Below are positions 36,600-46,637 of a stretch of 64,000 nucleotides of DNA, piece by piece. The stretch lies in the NCBI RefSeq assembly GCF_007991515.1, contig NZ_BJYM01000004.1, positions 238,336-302,335 of the forward strand, given 5' to 3'. Under the pieces are notes generated by a model. It was not told the origin of the DNA. It did not search any database and saw nothing but the letters and a program-made list of their open reading frames with translations. This DNA is from Oceanobacillus sojae (lineage in GTDB: Bacteria; Bacillota; Bacilli; Bacillales; Amphibacillaceae). Numbering within the stretch: position 1 is the first letter of the stretch; each line of letters starts with the position of its first letter. A program made the position numbers and the translations under genes.

Positions 36600-36920
36600 T
36601 TACCACCAAGTAATAACCGTAAATGTTAATGCTACCATTACAGTAATGAAAACTCCTCCATAGATAATCTGGGAAGGTACTTCATGCCCTTTGTCCTTTA
36701 AGTGCATAAAGTAAAAAAACTGAAAACTTACCTGAACAAAAGCAAGGAGTAATATTATTGGAATAACGTAAGTAGATGGTACTTCTAACATCACAAGAGC
36801 AAATGCAACTAAGGTAAAGAAAATCATTAAAGCAAAACTGACTACCATTTTTTGCATTTCTTGTTTATTCTTTTGCTTTTGGAACGAATTAATTTTTCTT
36901 GTACTCATTTCATCCGTCAT
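36600..36920 (-). CDS. ctaF: Cytochrome c oxidase subunit IV CtaF
   Basis: Small subunit of the caa3 oxidase. 106 residues, basic N-terminus and three membrane segments (MVVSFALMIFFTLVAFALVM; YVIPIILLLAFVQVSFQFFYF; IYGGVFITVMVALTFTVITWW). The FYFMHLKDKGHE loop is typical of COX4_pro subunits. It starts 3 bp after the ctaE stop. Confidence 0.94.
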   Translation of the reverse strand: MTDEMSTRKINSFQKQKNKQEMQKMVVSFALMIFFTLVAFALVMLEVPSTYVIPIILLLAFVQVSFQFFYFMHLKDKGHEVPSQIIYGGVFITVMVALTFTVITWW

Positions 36921-36923
36921 AAA

Positions 36924-37547
36924 TTAACTCACCATCCCCATCAGATAAACAACTGTAAAGATGAATACCCATACTACATCGATAAAGTGCCAATATAGCG
37001 CAAATGTATTAAATTTAGGTGCATTATACAGATCCAGTCCCCGTTTCGCATTACGTACCATTAACGTGATAATCCATGATAATCCAAATACAACGTGCCC
37101 TCCATGGAACCCGACTAAAGCATAAAAGGCTGACCCGAATGCTGAAGATCGGAATGTAAACCCATAATCATGAATATAATGCGCAAATTCATAAATCTCA
37201 CAGGCAAGGAAACCAATGCCCAATAATGCCGTAATCCCCATCCACAGCTGCATCTTTTTAAAGTCATTATTTTTCATGTGATAAATTGCATACACACTAG
37301 TTAAAGAACTTGTTAAAAGTAAAATAGTCATTAAAAATACTAACCCAAGGCCGTATAAATCCTGTGTTGTTGGTCCACTTGCATTAGAATTTTTCAAAGC
37401 AAGATATGTTCCAAACAGGCAGGCAAAAAGAACTGTTTCGCCACCAAGGAATATCCACAAACCCATAAATTTATGTTTTCCTTCAGTTGTTGCTTTTGAA
37501 GGATCTTTGGGCATATTCTTTGGATCAATGGAATGATCATGACTCAT
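36924..37547 (-). CDS. ctaE: Cytochrome c oxidase subunit III CtaE
   Basis: Subunit III of caa3 oxidase, five membrane segments. KFMGLWIFLGGETVLFAC, FYALVGFHGGHVVFGLSW and ALYWHFIDVVWVFIFTVVYL are diagnostic (the WHFxDxVW box). ATG at 37547 is one base after the ctaD stop (TAATATG); a GTG at 37556 in frame is less likely. 207 residues. Confidence 0.96.
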   Translation of the reverse strand: MSHDHSIDPKNMPKDPSKATTEGKHKFMGLWIFLGGETVLFACLFGTYLALKNSNASGPTTQDLYGLGLVFLMTILLLTSSLTSVYAIYHMKNNDFKKMQLWMGITALLGIGFLACEIYEFAHYIHDYGFTFRSSAFGSAFYALVGFHGGHVVFGLSWIITLMVRNAKRGLDLYNAPKFNTFALYWHFIDVVWVFIFTVVYLMGMVS

Positions 37548-37548
37548 A

Positions 37549-39402
37549 TTAATCACCCACCCTTTCTAGTTCTTCTTTAGAGATATGATGTCCGTGGTCA
37601 TCTTTTAATGAACGGGTCAGCATACTGATCAATGCAATTGCCATTCCTGCATATACAGCAATTAACCAGTATTTGTTTCCTGTTTGATAAATAAATCCAT
37701 AGGAAGCAATAGTAAACCCGATAGTCATAATTAAAGGAAGAATTGATCCATTTGGCATATGAATTTCATCCACAGGCTCTGCTGGAGTCATTTTTTTATT
37801 TCCTTCCATTTTTTCAATCCATAATGGATCCAATCCACGAACTAACGGCAATTGTTTATAGTTATAATGGACCGGCGGTGATGAAATTGTCCATTCAAGT
37901 GTACGCCCGCTTCCCCAAGCATCGCGAGGGGCTTTTTTACCTTTGATGGTTGTGTAGATTATATTAATCAAAAATACAATAACACCAAATGACATAAAGA
38001 AAGCACCAATGGAACTAATTAAGTTACCTGTATCCAACCCTTGATTTTCCAAGAATACCCAGTAACGACGCGGCATACCCATTAAACCTAAGAAATGCTG
38101 AATAAAGAATGTTAAATGGAATCCAACAAAGAATGTCCAAAAAGATATCTGCCCCAGTCCTTCATGCAAATATTTTCCAAACATTTTTGGCCACCAGTAA
38201 TGCAGTCCAGCTAATATACCAAAAACTGTTCCTCCAACAATAACATAGTGAAAGTGTCCGATAACAAAGTAAGAGTCATGATATTGGTAGTCAGCAACAG
38301 CTGATGCAAGCATAACACCTGTCATTCCTCCAATAGTAAATGACGGAATGAAAGCCAACGACCATAGCATTGCTGAATTGATTTTAATGCTGCCTCCCCA
38401 AAGAGTGAACAGCCAGTTAAATATTTTAATTCCGGTCGGCACAGCAATTGCCATTGTTGCAACGGCAAAAATAGAGTTTGCAACTGGTCCCAGACCTACG
38501 GTAAACATGTGGTGAGCCCACACCATAAATCCTAAGAATGCAATTAAGAAAGTCGCAAATACCATTGCTGTATATCCAAACAAACGCTTCTTAGCAAATG
38601 TAGGGAAAACCTCACTAAACACTCCAAATACCGGTAAAATCAAAATGTATACTTCCGGATGTCCAAATATCCAGAATAGATGCTGCCAAATTACGGCGTT
38701 TCCACCTAATGCAGCATCGAAAAACGCAGAACCAAACATCCGGTCAAACATCATTAAGAATAATCCAACCGTCAATGCAGGGAAAGCAAATAGTATTAAG
38801 ATACTAGCTACAAATGTAGTCCATGTAAACAACGGCATTCTCATATAAGTCATACCTGGTGCACGCATTAATACAATCGTAACAATAAAGTTAATACCGC
38901 CCATTAATGTTCCTGCTCCAGATAATTGCAGTCCCATAATATAAAAGTCAACACCATGACCCGGAGATTGTATTGATAATGGAGCATAGTTAGTCCAACC
39001 GGCATCAGGTGCACCAGTAAACCAGCTAAGGTTTAATAAAACTCCTCCAAATAAGAATAACCAGAATCCTAAAGAGTTTAGAAATGGAAACGCAACATCA
39101 CGCGCTCCGATTTGCAGCGGCATAATAAAGTTCATCAATCCTAATAATATTGGCATTGCTGCAAGAAAAATCATGGTTGTGCCATGCATGGTAATCATTT
39201 CGTTATAAAGACCTGCACTAATAAAATTATTCTCTGGTGAAATTAATTGAATACGAATAATTACAGCTTCAAGACCACCCAGCAAGAAAAAGAATCCTCC
39301 CCCTGCAAGATAAAGAATACCGATCTTTTTATGATCGACAGTCGTTAGCCAATCCCATAAGGTAGCCCCGAAACCCCTTTTTTGAGCACTAGTCATACCC
39401 AA
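37549..39402 (-). CDS. ctaD: Cytochrome c oxidase subunit I CtaD
   Basis: Catalytic subunit that reduces oxygen to water and pumps protons; binds heme a, heme a3 and CuB. WQHLFWIFGHPEVYILILP holds the CuB histidine and the crosslinked His-Tyr pair; WAHHMFTVGL gives the two further CuB histidines; DSYFVIGHFHYVIVGG holds the heme ligands; MHGTTMIFL has the low-spin heme ligand. A subunit-III-like extra C-terminal segment makes 617 residues, normal for Bacillus caa3. The first codon is TTG at 39402, spaced 8 nt from GGGAGG; an ATG at 39396 is alternative. Confidence 0.97.
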   Translation of the reverse strand: MGMTSAQKRGFGATLWDWLTTVDHKKIGILYLAGGGFFFLLGGLEAVIIRIQLISPENNFISAGLYNEMITMHGTTMIFLAAMPILLGLMNFIMPLQIGARDVAFPFLNSLGFWLFLFGGVLLNLSWFTGAPDAGWTNYAPLSIQSPGHGVDFYIMGLQLSGAGTLMGGINFIVTIVLMRAPGMTYMRMPLFTWTTFVASILILFAFPALTVGLFLMMFDRMFGSAFFDAALGGNAVIWQHLFWIFGHPEVYILILPVFGVFSEVFPTFAKKRLFGYTAMVFATFLIAFLGFMVWAHHMFTVGLGPVANSIFAVATMAIAVPTGIKIFNWLFTLWGGSIKINSAMLWSLAFIPSFTIGGMTGVMLASAVADYQYHDSYFVIGHFHYVIVGGTVFGILAGLHYWWPKMFGKYLHEGLGQISFWTFFVGFHLTFFIQHFLGLMGMPRRYWVFLENQGLDTGNLISSIGAFFMSFGVIVFLINIIYTTIKGKKAPRDAWGSGRTLEWTISSPPVHYNYKQLPLVRGLDPLWIEKMEGNKKMTPAEPVDEIHMPNGSILPLIMTIGFTIASYGFIYQTGNKYWLIAVYAGMAIALISMLTRSLKDDHGHHISKEELERVGD

Positions 39403-39438
39403 ATTTTAAACCTCCCTTTTATAACTGTCTTTCATGTT

Positions 39439-40521
39439 TTAATCTCCTGCACTTTCAGGTGTAATTTCTGAAGGCTGCAGCTGCAATAAATATTCTGCAA
39501 TACTTTCAGCTTCATCCTGACTAAGATCCGGATACTGACCTGTCATTTTGTTTCCCGGCTTGATAGATTCAGGATCCATAATCCAATCAACCAGGTTTTC
39601 TTTATTATGTTCTAAAATACCTGCAACCCGGGAACGATCTCCAAAGTTAGTCAGGTTCGGTCCAAAAGGTCCATTGTTCTGCGGACCAGCTTCAATACCA
39701 GAAGCAGCCGAATCTGTCGCATGGCAGTTCATACAGTTATTAGCTTCGAATAACTCCTGCCCTTCTTGAGCTACAGCGTTTTCAGGTTCTGCATCAGCAT
39801 CAACATTTTGCATGTCATTAACCCATTCATCATATTCCTCTGGTGAAACAGCAATGACTTTAAAGTCCATCAATGAATGTGAAGGTCCGCATAACTCAGC
39901 ACACTTACCCCAGTATACACCCTCATCATAAGCTTCGATGTACATGGTATTTACGTTCTCTGCGTTAACATCCATTTTACCCGATATTGAAGGGACCCAG
40001 AATGAATGGATAACGTCAGAGGAGAGCATATGTAAATAAACTCGCTCACCAGTAGGGATATACAGGTCTTGACTTGTTTGGATTTCTTCTCCGGCATACT
40101 CAAAATGCCACCAATATTGATTTCCTTTTACGTTAACATTGATGAGTTCATCTGCCTTAGAATCATCTGCCAAATCAAATGTTGCCAGAACAGTAGGCAC
40201 AGCAATAACTAACACCAAAATAATTGGAATGACTGTCCATATGACCTCCAGCTTGTGATTTCCTTCCACTTGTTTAGGAACATAATCTTCCTGTCCTTTT
40301 TTCCTGCGAAAACGGACCAGTGTAATCACATAAATCACCATAACCACAACGAACACGCCTGTCATGATTAATGTGGTCAGAATAATCAGATCCATGGATT
40401 TCTCTGCCCCATACCCTTTAGGTTCAAGTGCAGTCAGATTTTCGATTCCGCAGCCGGCAAGAAATAATGCAAGTAGCGTGAATACGAAAAATACTTTGGT
40501 TTTTCCCATCCAACCTCTCAT
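39439..40521 (-). CDS. ctaC: Cytochrome c oxidase subunit II CtaC with fused cytochrome c domain (caa3-type)
   Basis: Electron-input subunit. Lipoprotein signal peptide with lipobox LFLAGC (Cys about 24), two membrane helices, a CuA cupredoxin domain (VIHSFWVPS; CAELCGPSH with Cys/His ligands) and a C-terminal cytochrome c domain with heme motif CMNCH and a methionine-containing KPGNKMTGQYP region. The fused cytochrome c defines a caa3 rather than aa3-quinol enzyme. 360 residues. GAGAGG precedes the ATG. Confidence 0.96.
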   Translation of the reverse strand: MRGWMGKTKVFFVFTLLALFLAGCGIENLTALEPKGYGAEKSMDLIILTTLIMTGVFVVVMVIYVITLVRFRRKKGQEDYVPKQVEGNHKLEVIWTVIPIILVLVIAVPTVLATFDLADDSKADELINVNVKGNQYWWHFEYAGEEIQTSQDLYIPTGERVYLHMLSSDVIHSFWVPSISGKMDVNAENVNTMYIEAYDEGVYWGKCAELCGPSHSLMDFKVIAVSPEEYDEWVNDMQNVDADAEPENAVAQEGQELFEANNCMNCHATDSAASGIEAGPQNNGPFGPNLTNFGDRSRVAGILEHNKENLVDWIMDPESIKPGNKMTGQYPDLSQDEAESIAEYLLQLQPSEITPESAGD

Positions 40522-40589
40522 GTAAGAATACCTCTCTTTCTTCTTGTTCTTTCCTTTTTATATTTTAATTTTTAAGGAATAACAAATCA

Positions 40590-41534
40590 TTAATTAAATA
40601 TCGGCAGTGTGACGATAATCATTAACGGAAATAAAATGGTTAAATAATTCAAAGAAAATATAAATACTAGATTAGCCCATTTCACATCTTTTTCCGTAAA
40701 TAACCCCATAAAACCTATCACTAGCCAAGCAATATTTAATATTGTTGCCACAATGGTAAATGTCAACCCTAATGCAGGCATTAAGAAAAACGGCAATGGT
40801 AAAAGACAGGCAATATAAACAGCAATTTGTCTTTTAGTTATTTCCATACCTCTTACTACTGGTAACATTGGTACACCAGCCGCCTGATATTCTTCTTTCT
40901 TTTTCATTGCTAATGCAAGAAAATGTGGTGTTTGCCATATAAACATAATAAGAAACATTACAAATGGAACCACATGAAAAGAAGGGTCAACTGCTGCCCA
41001 TCCAATTAGAGGAGGCATTGCACCGGATAAGCTTCCAATAGCTGTGTTTAAAGTATACCTTCTCTTTGACCACATGGTATATAAGACTACATAGCCAATC
41101 CAGCCAATAAAAGCAAATAATGCTGCATACCAGGTAGTAAACATTAATACTGCAAAGCCAAGGAAACTTATAATAATTCCTGTTGTAAGCACTGCCCGCA
41201 ATGAAAAGAATCCAGTTACAGTAGGTCTTTTCTTCGTTCTAGACATCTTAGGATCAATATCTACATCATACCAATTATTAATAATACATCCGCCGGCAAT
41301 AACGAATGCACTTCCGATTATCATCAGAAGAAAGGCTCCCCAATAATCACTAAAGGAGGAGTTTGTTAAAGCGATGGCCACTAAAAAACCTGTTATTGCT
41401 GTAATTAAATTTGAATTTACAATTCCGATTTTTATAAGCGCCTTCACTTCTGACAGAAAAACAGTTACTTTTTGTTTGTTTGAAATAGTCGTGTTACCGA
41501 TTAATTCCGAATAAGTCATATCTACTTTATCCAT
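40590..41534 (-). CDS. ctaB: Protoheme IX farnesyltransferase CtaB
   Basis: Membrane UbiA-family prenyltransferase that converts heme B to heme O, precursor of heme A. NNWYDVDIDPKMSRTKKRPT carries the first Asp-rich (DxxxD) motif (about residue 85), and the WQTPHFLALAMKKKEEYQAA segment the second. Nine membrane segments. ATG at 41534 follows GGGGGG; the 17-codon extension to 41585 is not supported. 314 residues. First gene of the ctaBCDEF unit, divergent from ctaA. Confidence 0.96.
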   Translation of the reverse strand: MDKVDMTYSELIGNTTISNKQKVTVFLSEVKALIKIGIVNSNLITAITGFLVAIALTNSSFSDYWGAFLLMIIGSAFVIAGGCIINNWYDVDIDPKMSRTKKRPTVTGFFSLRAVLTTGIIISFLGFAVLMFTTWYAALFAFIGWIGYVVLYTMWSKRRYTLNTAIGSLSGAMPPLIGWAAVDPSFHVVPFVMFLIMFIWQTPHFLALAMKKKEEYQAAGVPMLPVVRGMEITKRQIAVYIACLLPLPFFLMPALGLTFTIVATILNIAWLVIGFMGLFTEKDVKWANLVFIFSLNYLTILFPLMIIVTLPIFN

Positions 41535-42031
41535 AATTTCCCCCCTTCGCACCAGTAGGAAGACATAATAATAAACAGAATACACGCGTTTGATTCTATG
41601 TACTCCGTTTCCTATCTAATTATAGCATGGATTTCTTTGACAATCTAATGAACTTTGAATATTATATTACAACAATTTGAACATCCAGCTAATAAGGAGA
41701 TCGGAAAGTAGATAAAGAAAACAAATTATGTATATTTTCTATTTTTTTAGAACTTTAACTGTTCTTCTGCATACCCATCCATACTATATTTCTAGCAAAC
41801 ATAACTGAATTATGCAAGCTTTTTTTATTTGCTGATGAAAACTTTCAGAAAACATGATAGTATTAACAAGGGTTCGTTTATTATACTCTCTGCAGGCTGA
41901 AAACTGCCTTCATAACATGGATAGTTTTAGAGGTTGTTATATTTTGTTCAAAATTGGAAAGCGTTTCCCCCAGTATTTTTGGTAAACTGGAGATACTGTA
42001 TATTTTTACATAGAAGTGAGGTTACATAGAT
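41535..42031. other. ctaB-ctaA divergent intergenic region
   Basis: About 500 bp of AT-rich sequence. In B. subtilis this interval carries ResD-responsive promoters for ctaA and ctaB. I see a cre-like site near 41954 but no clean sigma-A promoter pair. No coding potential is visible. Confidence 0.5.
41954..41970 (+). promoter_or_regulatory. Cre-like site upstream of ctaA
   Basis: TTGGAAAGCGTTTCCCC resembles the CcpA cre consensus (TGWAANCGNTNWCA), keeping the AA-CG-T core and the GGAAA/TTTCC symmetry but with about three mismatches. It is 62 bp before the ctaA start. Glucose repression of cta genes is known in B. subtilis, which makes the site plausible. Confidence 0.4.
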
Positions 42032-42949
42032 ATGTTGAAAAAACTAAAAATACTATCTGTGATAACGACCATAGGAATGCTTCCTCTTCTTCTCGGAGGA
42101 GCACTTGTTACAAAAACAGGTTCAGCAGATGGATGCGGAGACAGCTGGCCGCTTTGTGAAGGAGAATTTCTTCCTGCCAACCTGCATTTTGAAATGATAA
42201 TCGAGTTAAGTCATCGAATGGTCAGTGGCGCAGTTGGTATATTAGTACTTTTACTTGCAATACTATCCTGGAAAGCATATAGAAATCATAAAGAAGTCAT
42301 TTTCTTGAGTTTGTCTGCTTTATTTTTTATTATTGTACAGGCGCTTGTTGGCGCAGCTGCAGTTGTGTGGGGACAATCTGACTTTGTATTAGCTACACAT
42401 TTTGGGATATCTTTAATTTGTTTCTCTTCCGTTTTTTTACTTATGTTATTATTCTTTGAAATTGATAAAAAGTTACATACAGAAGATATCCATATTAAAA
42501 AGCCCCACCGGATTGAAATCTATGCAATTTCTATTTACACCATGTGTGTAGTTTACAGCGGTGCATTGGTACGACATACAGAATCAAATCTGGTTTGTTC
42601 GGACTGGCCGTTTTGCTTCAACTCTGTGCCCTTTTCTATTGGAAGCTATACATTTAATCAATGGGTACAGATGGGACACCGTTTTGCAGCTGGAATTTTA
42701 TTTTTGTGGACCATCTTCTTAGCGCTCCGCATGATAAAGAAGTATGGTGACAATAATGTTATGCGGTGGGGCTGGATTATAACGCCGGCACTGATTGCAC
42801 TTCAGGTTATATTTGGAGCACTTGTAGTCTTCACGCAGCTTAATCTGTTTATCGCATTAATGCATGCCTTGTTTATCACATGTTATTTTGGAATGCTAAG
42901 TTACTTTATACATTTGTCATTCCGAAGCAGCAGAAAAGAAAAAGAATAG
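42032..42949 (+). CDS. ctaA: Heme A synthase CtaA
   Basis: Membrane monooxygenase that oxidises heme O to heme A for the cytochrome oxidase. Eight membrane helices in 305 residues. Catalytic EMIIELSHRMVSG (Glu57 with His60-type ligands), the extracellular cysteine pair GCGDSWPLC (about residues 35-42), a second pair VCSDWPFC (about 191-198) and WVQMGHRFAAGIL in the second half follow the Bacillus CtaA pattern. GTGAGG precedes the ATG. Confidence 0.96.
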   Translation: MLKKLKILSVITTIGMLPLLLGGALVTKTGSADGCGDSWPLCEGEFLPANLHFEMIIELSHRMVSGAVGILVLLLAILSWKAYRNHKEVIFLSLSALFFIIVQALVGAAAVVWGQSDFVLATHFGISLICFSSVFLLMLLFFEIDKKLHTEDIHIKKPHRIEIYAISIYTMCVVYSGALVRHTESNLVCSDWPFCFNSVPFSIGSYTFNQWVQMGHRFAAGILFLWTIFLALRMIKKYGDNNVMRWGWIITPALIALQVIFGALVVFTQLNLFIALMHALFITCYFGMLSYFIHLSFRSSRKEKE

Positions 42950-42972
42950 AATTTAACATATGGCTTAACTGT

Positions 42973-43016
42973 AAAACGAAAGGAACTACTGTTAAACAGG
43001 GTCCTTTCGTTTTTAT
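42973..43016 (+). terminator. Terminator downstream of ctaA
   Basis: AAAACGAAAGGA and TCCTTTCGTTTTT arms, 17-nt loop, T-run on the plus strand; about 24 bp after the ctaA stop. Confidence 0.85.
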
Positions 43017-43158
43017 CCTATAGTTGCGTATTTGTTCTATTAATTATTTAAAACCCAGGCGATGCGATTGCTTTATCTGGAATATACTTTTTGTTGTGTA
43101 GAAAACATTCTAAAATTACTGTATTCTATTCGTCATATAATCACTCCTATAACATTAC

Positions 43159-43192
43159 AACACCCCTGGCAAGCCTGCCAGGGGTGTTTATT
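43159..43192 (-). terminator. Terminator downstream of pyc
   Basis: Perfect GC-rich 13-bp stem AACACCCCTGGCA/TGCCAGGGGTGTT with loop AGCC, 8 bp after the pyc stop. The T-tract is stronger on the plus strand, so it may act in both directions. Confidence 0.8.
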
Positions 43193-43196
43193 TTGC

Positions 43197-46100
43197 TTAT
43201 TCAAATTCGATTAATAAATCATTTACTGCAATAGAGTCTCCTGCCTGGACATGAATTTCTTTAATCACACCATCTAGCGGCGCCTGTACAGAGGTTTCCA
43301 TCTTCATTGCTTCATTTGTCATTAGATGCTGTCCTTTTTTAACAGTATCTCCTTTTGCGCAATGAATTTCAAGAACCGTTCCCGGCATTGTTGCCCCTAC
43401 ATGATTTGGATTTGATTTATCTGCTTTCGGGTTCGCCGCAATAGCAGACTCTATATTATTATCACGAATCGTGATCTCTCTGGATTGACCATTTAATTCA
43501 AAATAAACAACACGTGTACCGTCTTCTTTTGGTTCAGAAATAGTAACTAATTTAACAATCAATGTTTTACCTTTTTCAATTTCTACTTCAATCACTTCAC
43601 CAAGTTTCATTCCATAAAAGAAAGTCGGCGTATCTAATACAGACATATCACCATAGGTGTTCAAGAAATCTTGGTAATCTTTGAATACTTTCGGATAAAG
43701 TGCATTAGAAATTAAATCATGGCTGTTAACCGGACGATTCAATTCATTATACAGCGCATCACGCATCTCTTTAAAATCTACATCCTCTAACAACTCACCA
43801 GGTCTGACCATAATAGGCTCTCTATCTTTCAAAATCAGTTTTTGCAGTTTTTCCGGGAAGCCTTGATATGGTTGTCCAATGTACCCTTGCGCAAATTCGA
43901 TTACAGAATCAGGGAAGTCAATGGATGCACCTTTTTCATAAATTGTTTCCTCATCTAAATCGTTTTGCACCATAAACAGTGCCATATCCCCCACTACTTT
44001 AGAAGATGGAGTAACTTTTACAATATCTCCAAACATATCATTCACTTTACGGAACATATCTTTTACTTCATTCCAGCGATCACCAAGTCCGACAGCCTTT
44101 GCCTGCTGCTGCAGGTTACTATATTGTCCACCCGGCATCTCATGGTGATAAATTTCGGTATGCGGAGCCTTCATACCACTTTCAAAATCTTTATAGTACT
44201 CCCGGACACCTTCCCAGTACTGTCCAATTTCCTCATATTTCTCGATATTCAGCTCCGGCTGGTATTCCGTTCCATCTAATGCATAATATAGTGACTGCGC
44301 ACTTGGCTGTGATGTCATTCCAGACATGGAACCAACAGAAACATCTACTGCATCCACACCTGCTTCAATTGCTCTTGAATATGCATAAACACCGTTTCCG
44401 CTTGTGTCATGTGTATGCAGATGAATTGGAATATCCACTGTTTCTTTTAGAGTGCTGATCAGCTGATACGCTGCTTCCGGCTTCAGTAATCCTGCCATAT
44501 CTTTAATTCCCAGAATATGGGCACCTGCAGTTTCTAATTCTTTTGCCATATTTTTATAATAATCAATATCATATTTCGTTCTGCCTGTATCTAAAATATC
44601 ACCAGTATAGCAAATAGCAGCTTCCGCAATTTTATCTGTTTTACGCACATTATCAATTGCTACCTGCATGCCTTCTACCCAGTTTAAGCTGTCAAATATT
44701 CGGAATACATCTATACCAGCTTCAGCGCTCTTTTTCACGAATAATTCAATAACATTATCAGGATAGTTCTTATATCCAACCGCATTGCTTGCACGCAGCA
44801 GCATTTGGAATAATACATTCGGCATGCGTTTTCTCAGCTGCAGCAACCTTTCCCAAGGGTCTTCTTTTAAGAAACGGTATGCCACATCATACGTTGCCCC
44901 GCCCCACATTTCTACAGAAAATAGGTTTGGAAGTAATTTTGCTGTCGGCTCTGCAATGTGAATTAAGTCATTTGTACGTACACGTGTAGCTAATAATGAT
45001 TGATGTGCATCACGAAATGTCGTATCTGTTAATAATACCTGTTTCTGTTCTTTCAGCCATTTTGCAAGCCCTTCAGGACCGCGTTCATCTAAAATTTGTT
45101 TCGTCCCCGGCTGTATCTCTATATTTTCAGTGTTAGGGATAAACAATTTATCAAAATCCGGCTTTTCTTGTTTTTCAGCACCATCCACACCATTTAAAGT
45201 CGTATTTGCGATATACGTCAGCATTTTGGTTCCGCGGTCACGCCGTACCGGGAATATAAATAATTCTGGTGTTTTATCAACAAAAGTCGTATCATATTCC
45301 CCTGATAAAAATTGCTCGTGAAGCATAACATTTTCAAGGAATGGAATATTTGTCTTAATTCCTCTGATACGGAATTCCTTTAAGTTACGTACCATTTTAA
45401 TTGTTGCCTGTTCAAAGTCAAGAGCCCAGGTAGAAACTTTAACTAATAATGAATCATAGTGAGGTGAAATAATTGCTCCCTGATATGCATTTCCAGCATC
45501 CAGACGGACACCAAATCCGCCCCCACTGCGGTATGCATTGATTTTTCCTGTATCAGGCATGAAATCATTCAACGGATCCTCAGAAGTTACACGGGATTGA
45601 ATAGCGTATCCTTGCGTTGTAATTTTGCTTTGTTCCGGTATGCCGACCTCTTTATCGTGCAATCCAAAACCATCAGCAATTTTTATCTGTGTTTGAACAA
45701 TATCAACACCAGTAATCATTTCAGTGATTGTGTGCTCCACTTGAACACGTGGATTCACCTCGATAAAGTAAAAATCATTATCAGTTACAAGAAACTCAAC
45801 TGTACCTGCATTAATGTAGTCAACATTTTCCATCAAGTCTACAGCTGCCTGACAAATCGCTTCTCTTAAATCATCATTTAGCGACAGGCTCGGGGCAACT
45901 TCAATTAATTTTTGATGACGCCGCTGTACGGAACAGTCTCTTTCATATAAATGAACAATATTCCCTTGCTTATCACCAATAATCTGTACCTCAATATGCT
46001 TTGGGTTCTCAATTAATTTTTCAACATAAATTTCATCATTGCCAAAGGCAGCCTTTGCTTCTGATTTTGCGCGGTCATATGCATTTTCCACTTCATTTAC

Positions 46101-46637
46101 ATCCTGAACAACACGCATTCCTCTTCCACCACCGCCAAGCGATGCCTTAATAATAATTGGGTATCCATGCTCGTCTCCAAAAGCTTTTACCTCTTCTAAA
46201 GATTCAACCGGACCATCACTTCCCGGAATAATCGGCAATTTGGCAGCCAGAGCTTGTTCTCTCGCTTTTACTTTATCTCCGAACATATTTAAATGTTGGC
46301 TGTTAGGACCAATAAAAATAATGCCCTCTTCTTCACAACGTTTTGCAAATTCAATGTTTTCAGAAAGAAATCCATAACCTGGATGGATAGCATCCACATT
46401 TACTTCCTTTGCTAAAGCTATAATTCCTTCAATATCCAAGTAAGCATCGATTGGCTTCTTCCCTTCACCGATTAAATATGCTTCATCCGCTTTAAACCGG
46501 TGAAACGAAGCAGAATCTTCGCTGGAGTAAACAGCGACTGTACGGACATTTAACTCCGTACAGGCGCGAAATACACGTATAGCAATTTCTCCTCTGTTTG
46601 CAACTAATACTTTATTAATCTGCTTTAAGTCTGTCAT
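43197..46637 (-). CDS. pyc: Pyruvate carboxylase
   Basis: Biotin- and ATP-dependent anaplerotic enzyme converting pyruvate and bicarbonate to oxaloacetate. Domain order: biotin carboxylase (KVLVANRGEIAIRVFRA at the start; ATP-grasp IKASLGGGGRGMRVV near 165; FIEVNPRVQVEHT near 295), carboxyltransferase (LLTDTTFRDAHQSLLATRV near 540; SVEMWGGATYDVA), and biotin carboxyl carrier (MTNEAMKMETSV with the biotinylated Lys near 1112). 1146 residues, normal. Its ATG overlaps the ftsW stop (ATGA), so the two are co-transcribed, the same order as in B. subtilis. Confidence 0.98.
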   Translation of the reverse strand: MTDLKQINKVLVANRGEIAIRVFRACTELNVRTVAVYSSEDSASFHRFKADEAYLIGEGKKPIDAYLDIEGIIALAKEVNVDAIHPGYGFLSENIEFAKRCEEEGIIFIGPNSQHLNMFGDKVKAREQALAAKLPIIPGSDGPVESLEEVKAFGDEHGYPIIIKASLGGGGRGMRVVQDVNEVENAYDRAKSEAKAAFGNDEIYVEKLIENPKHIEVQIIGDKQGNIVHLYERDCSVQRRHQKLIEVAPSLSLNDDLREAICQAAVDLMENVDYINAGTVEFLVTDNDFYFIEVNPRVQVEHTITEMITGVDIVQTQIKIADGFGLHDKEVGIPEQSKITTQGYAIQSRVTSEDPLNDFMPDTGKINAYRSGGGFGVRLDAGNAYQGAIISPHYDSLLVKVSTWALDFEQATIKMVRNLKEFRIRGIKTNIPFLENVMLHEQFLSGEYDTTFVDKTPELFIFPVRRDRGTKMLTYIANTTLNGVDGAEKQEKPDFDKLFIPNTENIEIQPGTKQILDERGPEGLAKWLKEQKQVLLTDTTFRDAHQSLLATRVRTNDLIHIAEPTAKLLPNLFSVEMWGGATYDVAYRFLKEDPWERLLQLRKRMPNVLFQMLLRASNAVGYKNYPDNVIELFVKKSAEAGIDVFRIFDSLNWVEGMQVAIDNVRKTDKIAEAAICYTGDILDTGRTKYDIDYYKNMAKELETAGAHILGIKDMAGLLKPEAAYQLISTLKETVDIPIHLHTHDTSGNGVYAYSRAIEAGVDAVDVSVGSMSGMTSQPSAQSLYYALDGTEYQPELNIEKYEEIGQYWEGVREYYKDFESGMKAPHTEIYHHEMPGGQYSNLQQQAKAVGLGDRWNEVKDMFRKVNDMFGDIVKVTPSSKVVGDMALFMVQNDLDEETIYEKGASIDFPDSVIEFAQGYIGQPYQGFPEKLQKLILKDREPIMVRPGELLEDVDFKEMRDALYNELNRPVNSHDLISNALYPKVFKDYQDFLNTYGDMSVLDTPTFFYGMKLGEVIEVEIEKGKTLIVKLVTISEPKEDGTRVVYFELNGQSREITIRDNNIESAIAANPKADKSNPNHVGATMPGTVLEIHCAKGDTVKKGQHLMTNEAMKMETSVQAPLDGVIKEIHVQAGDSIAVNDLLIEFE

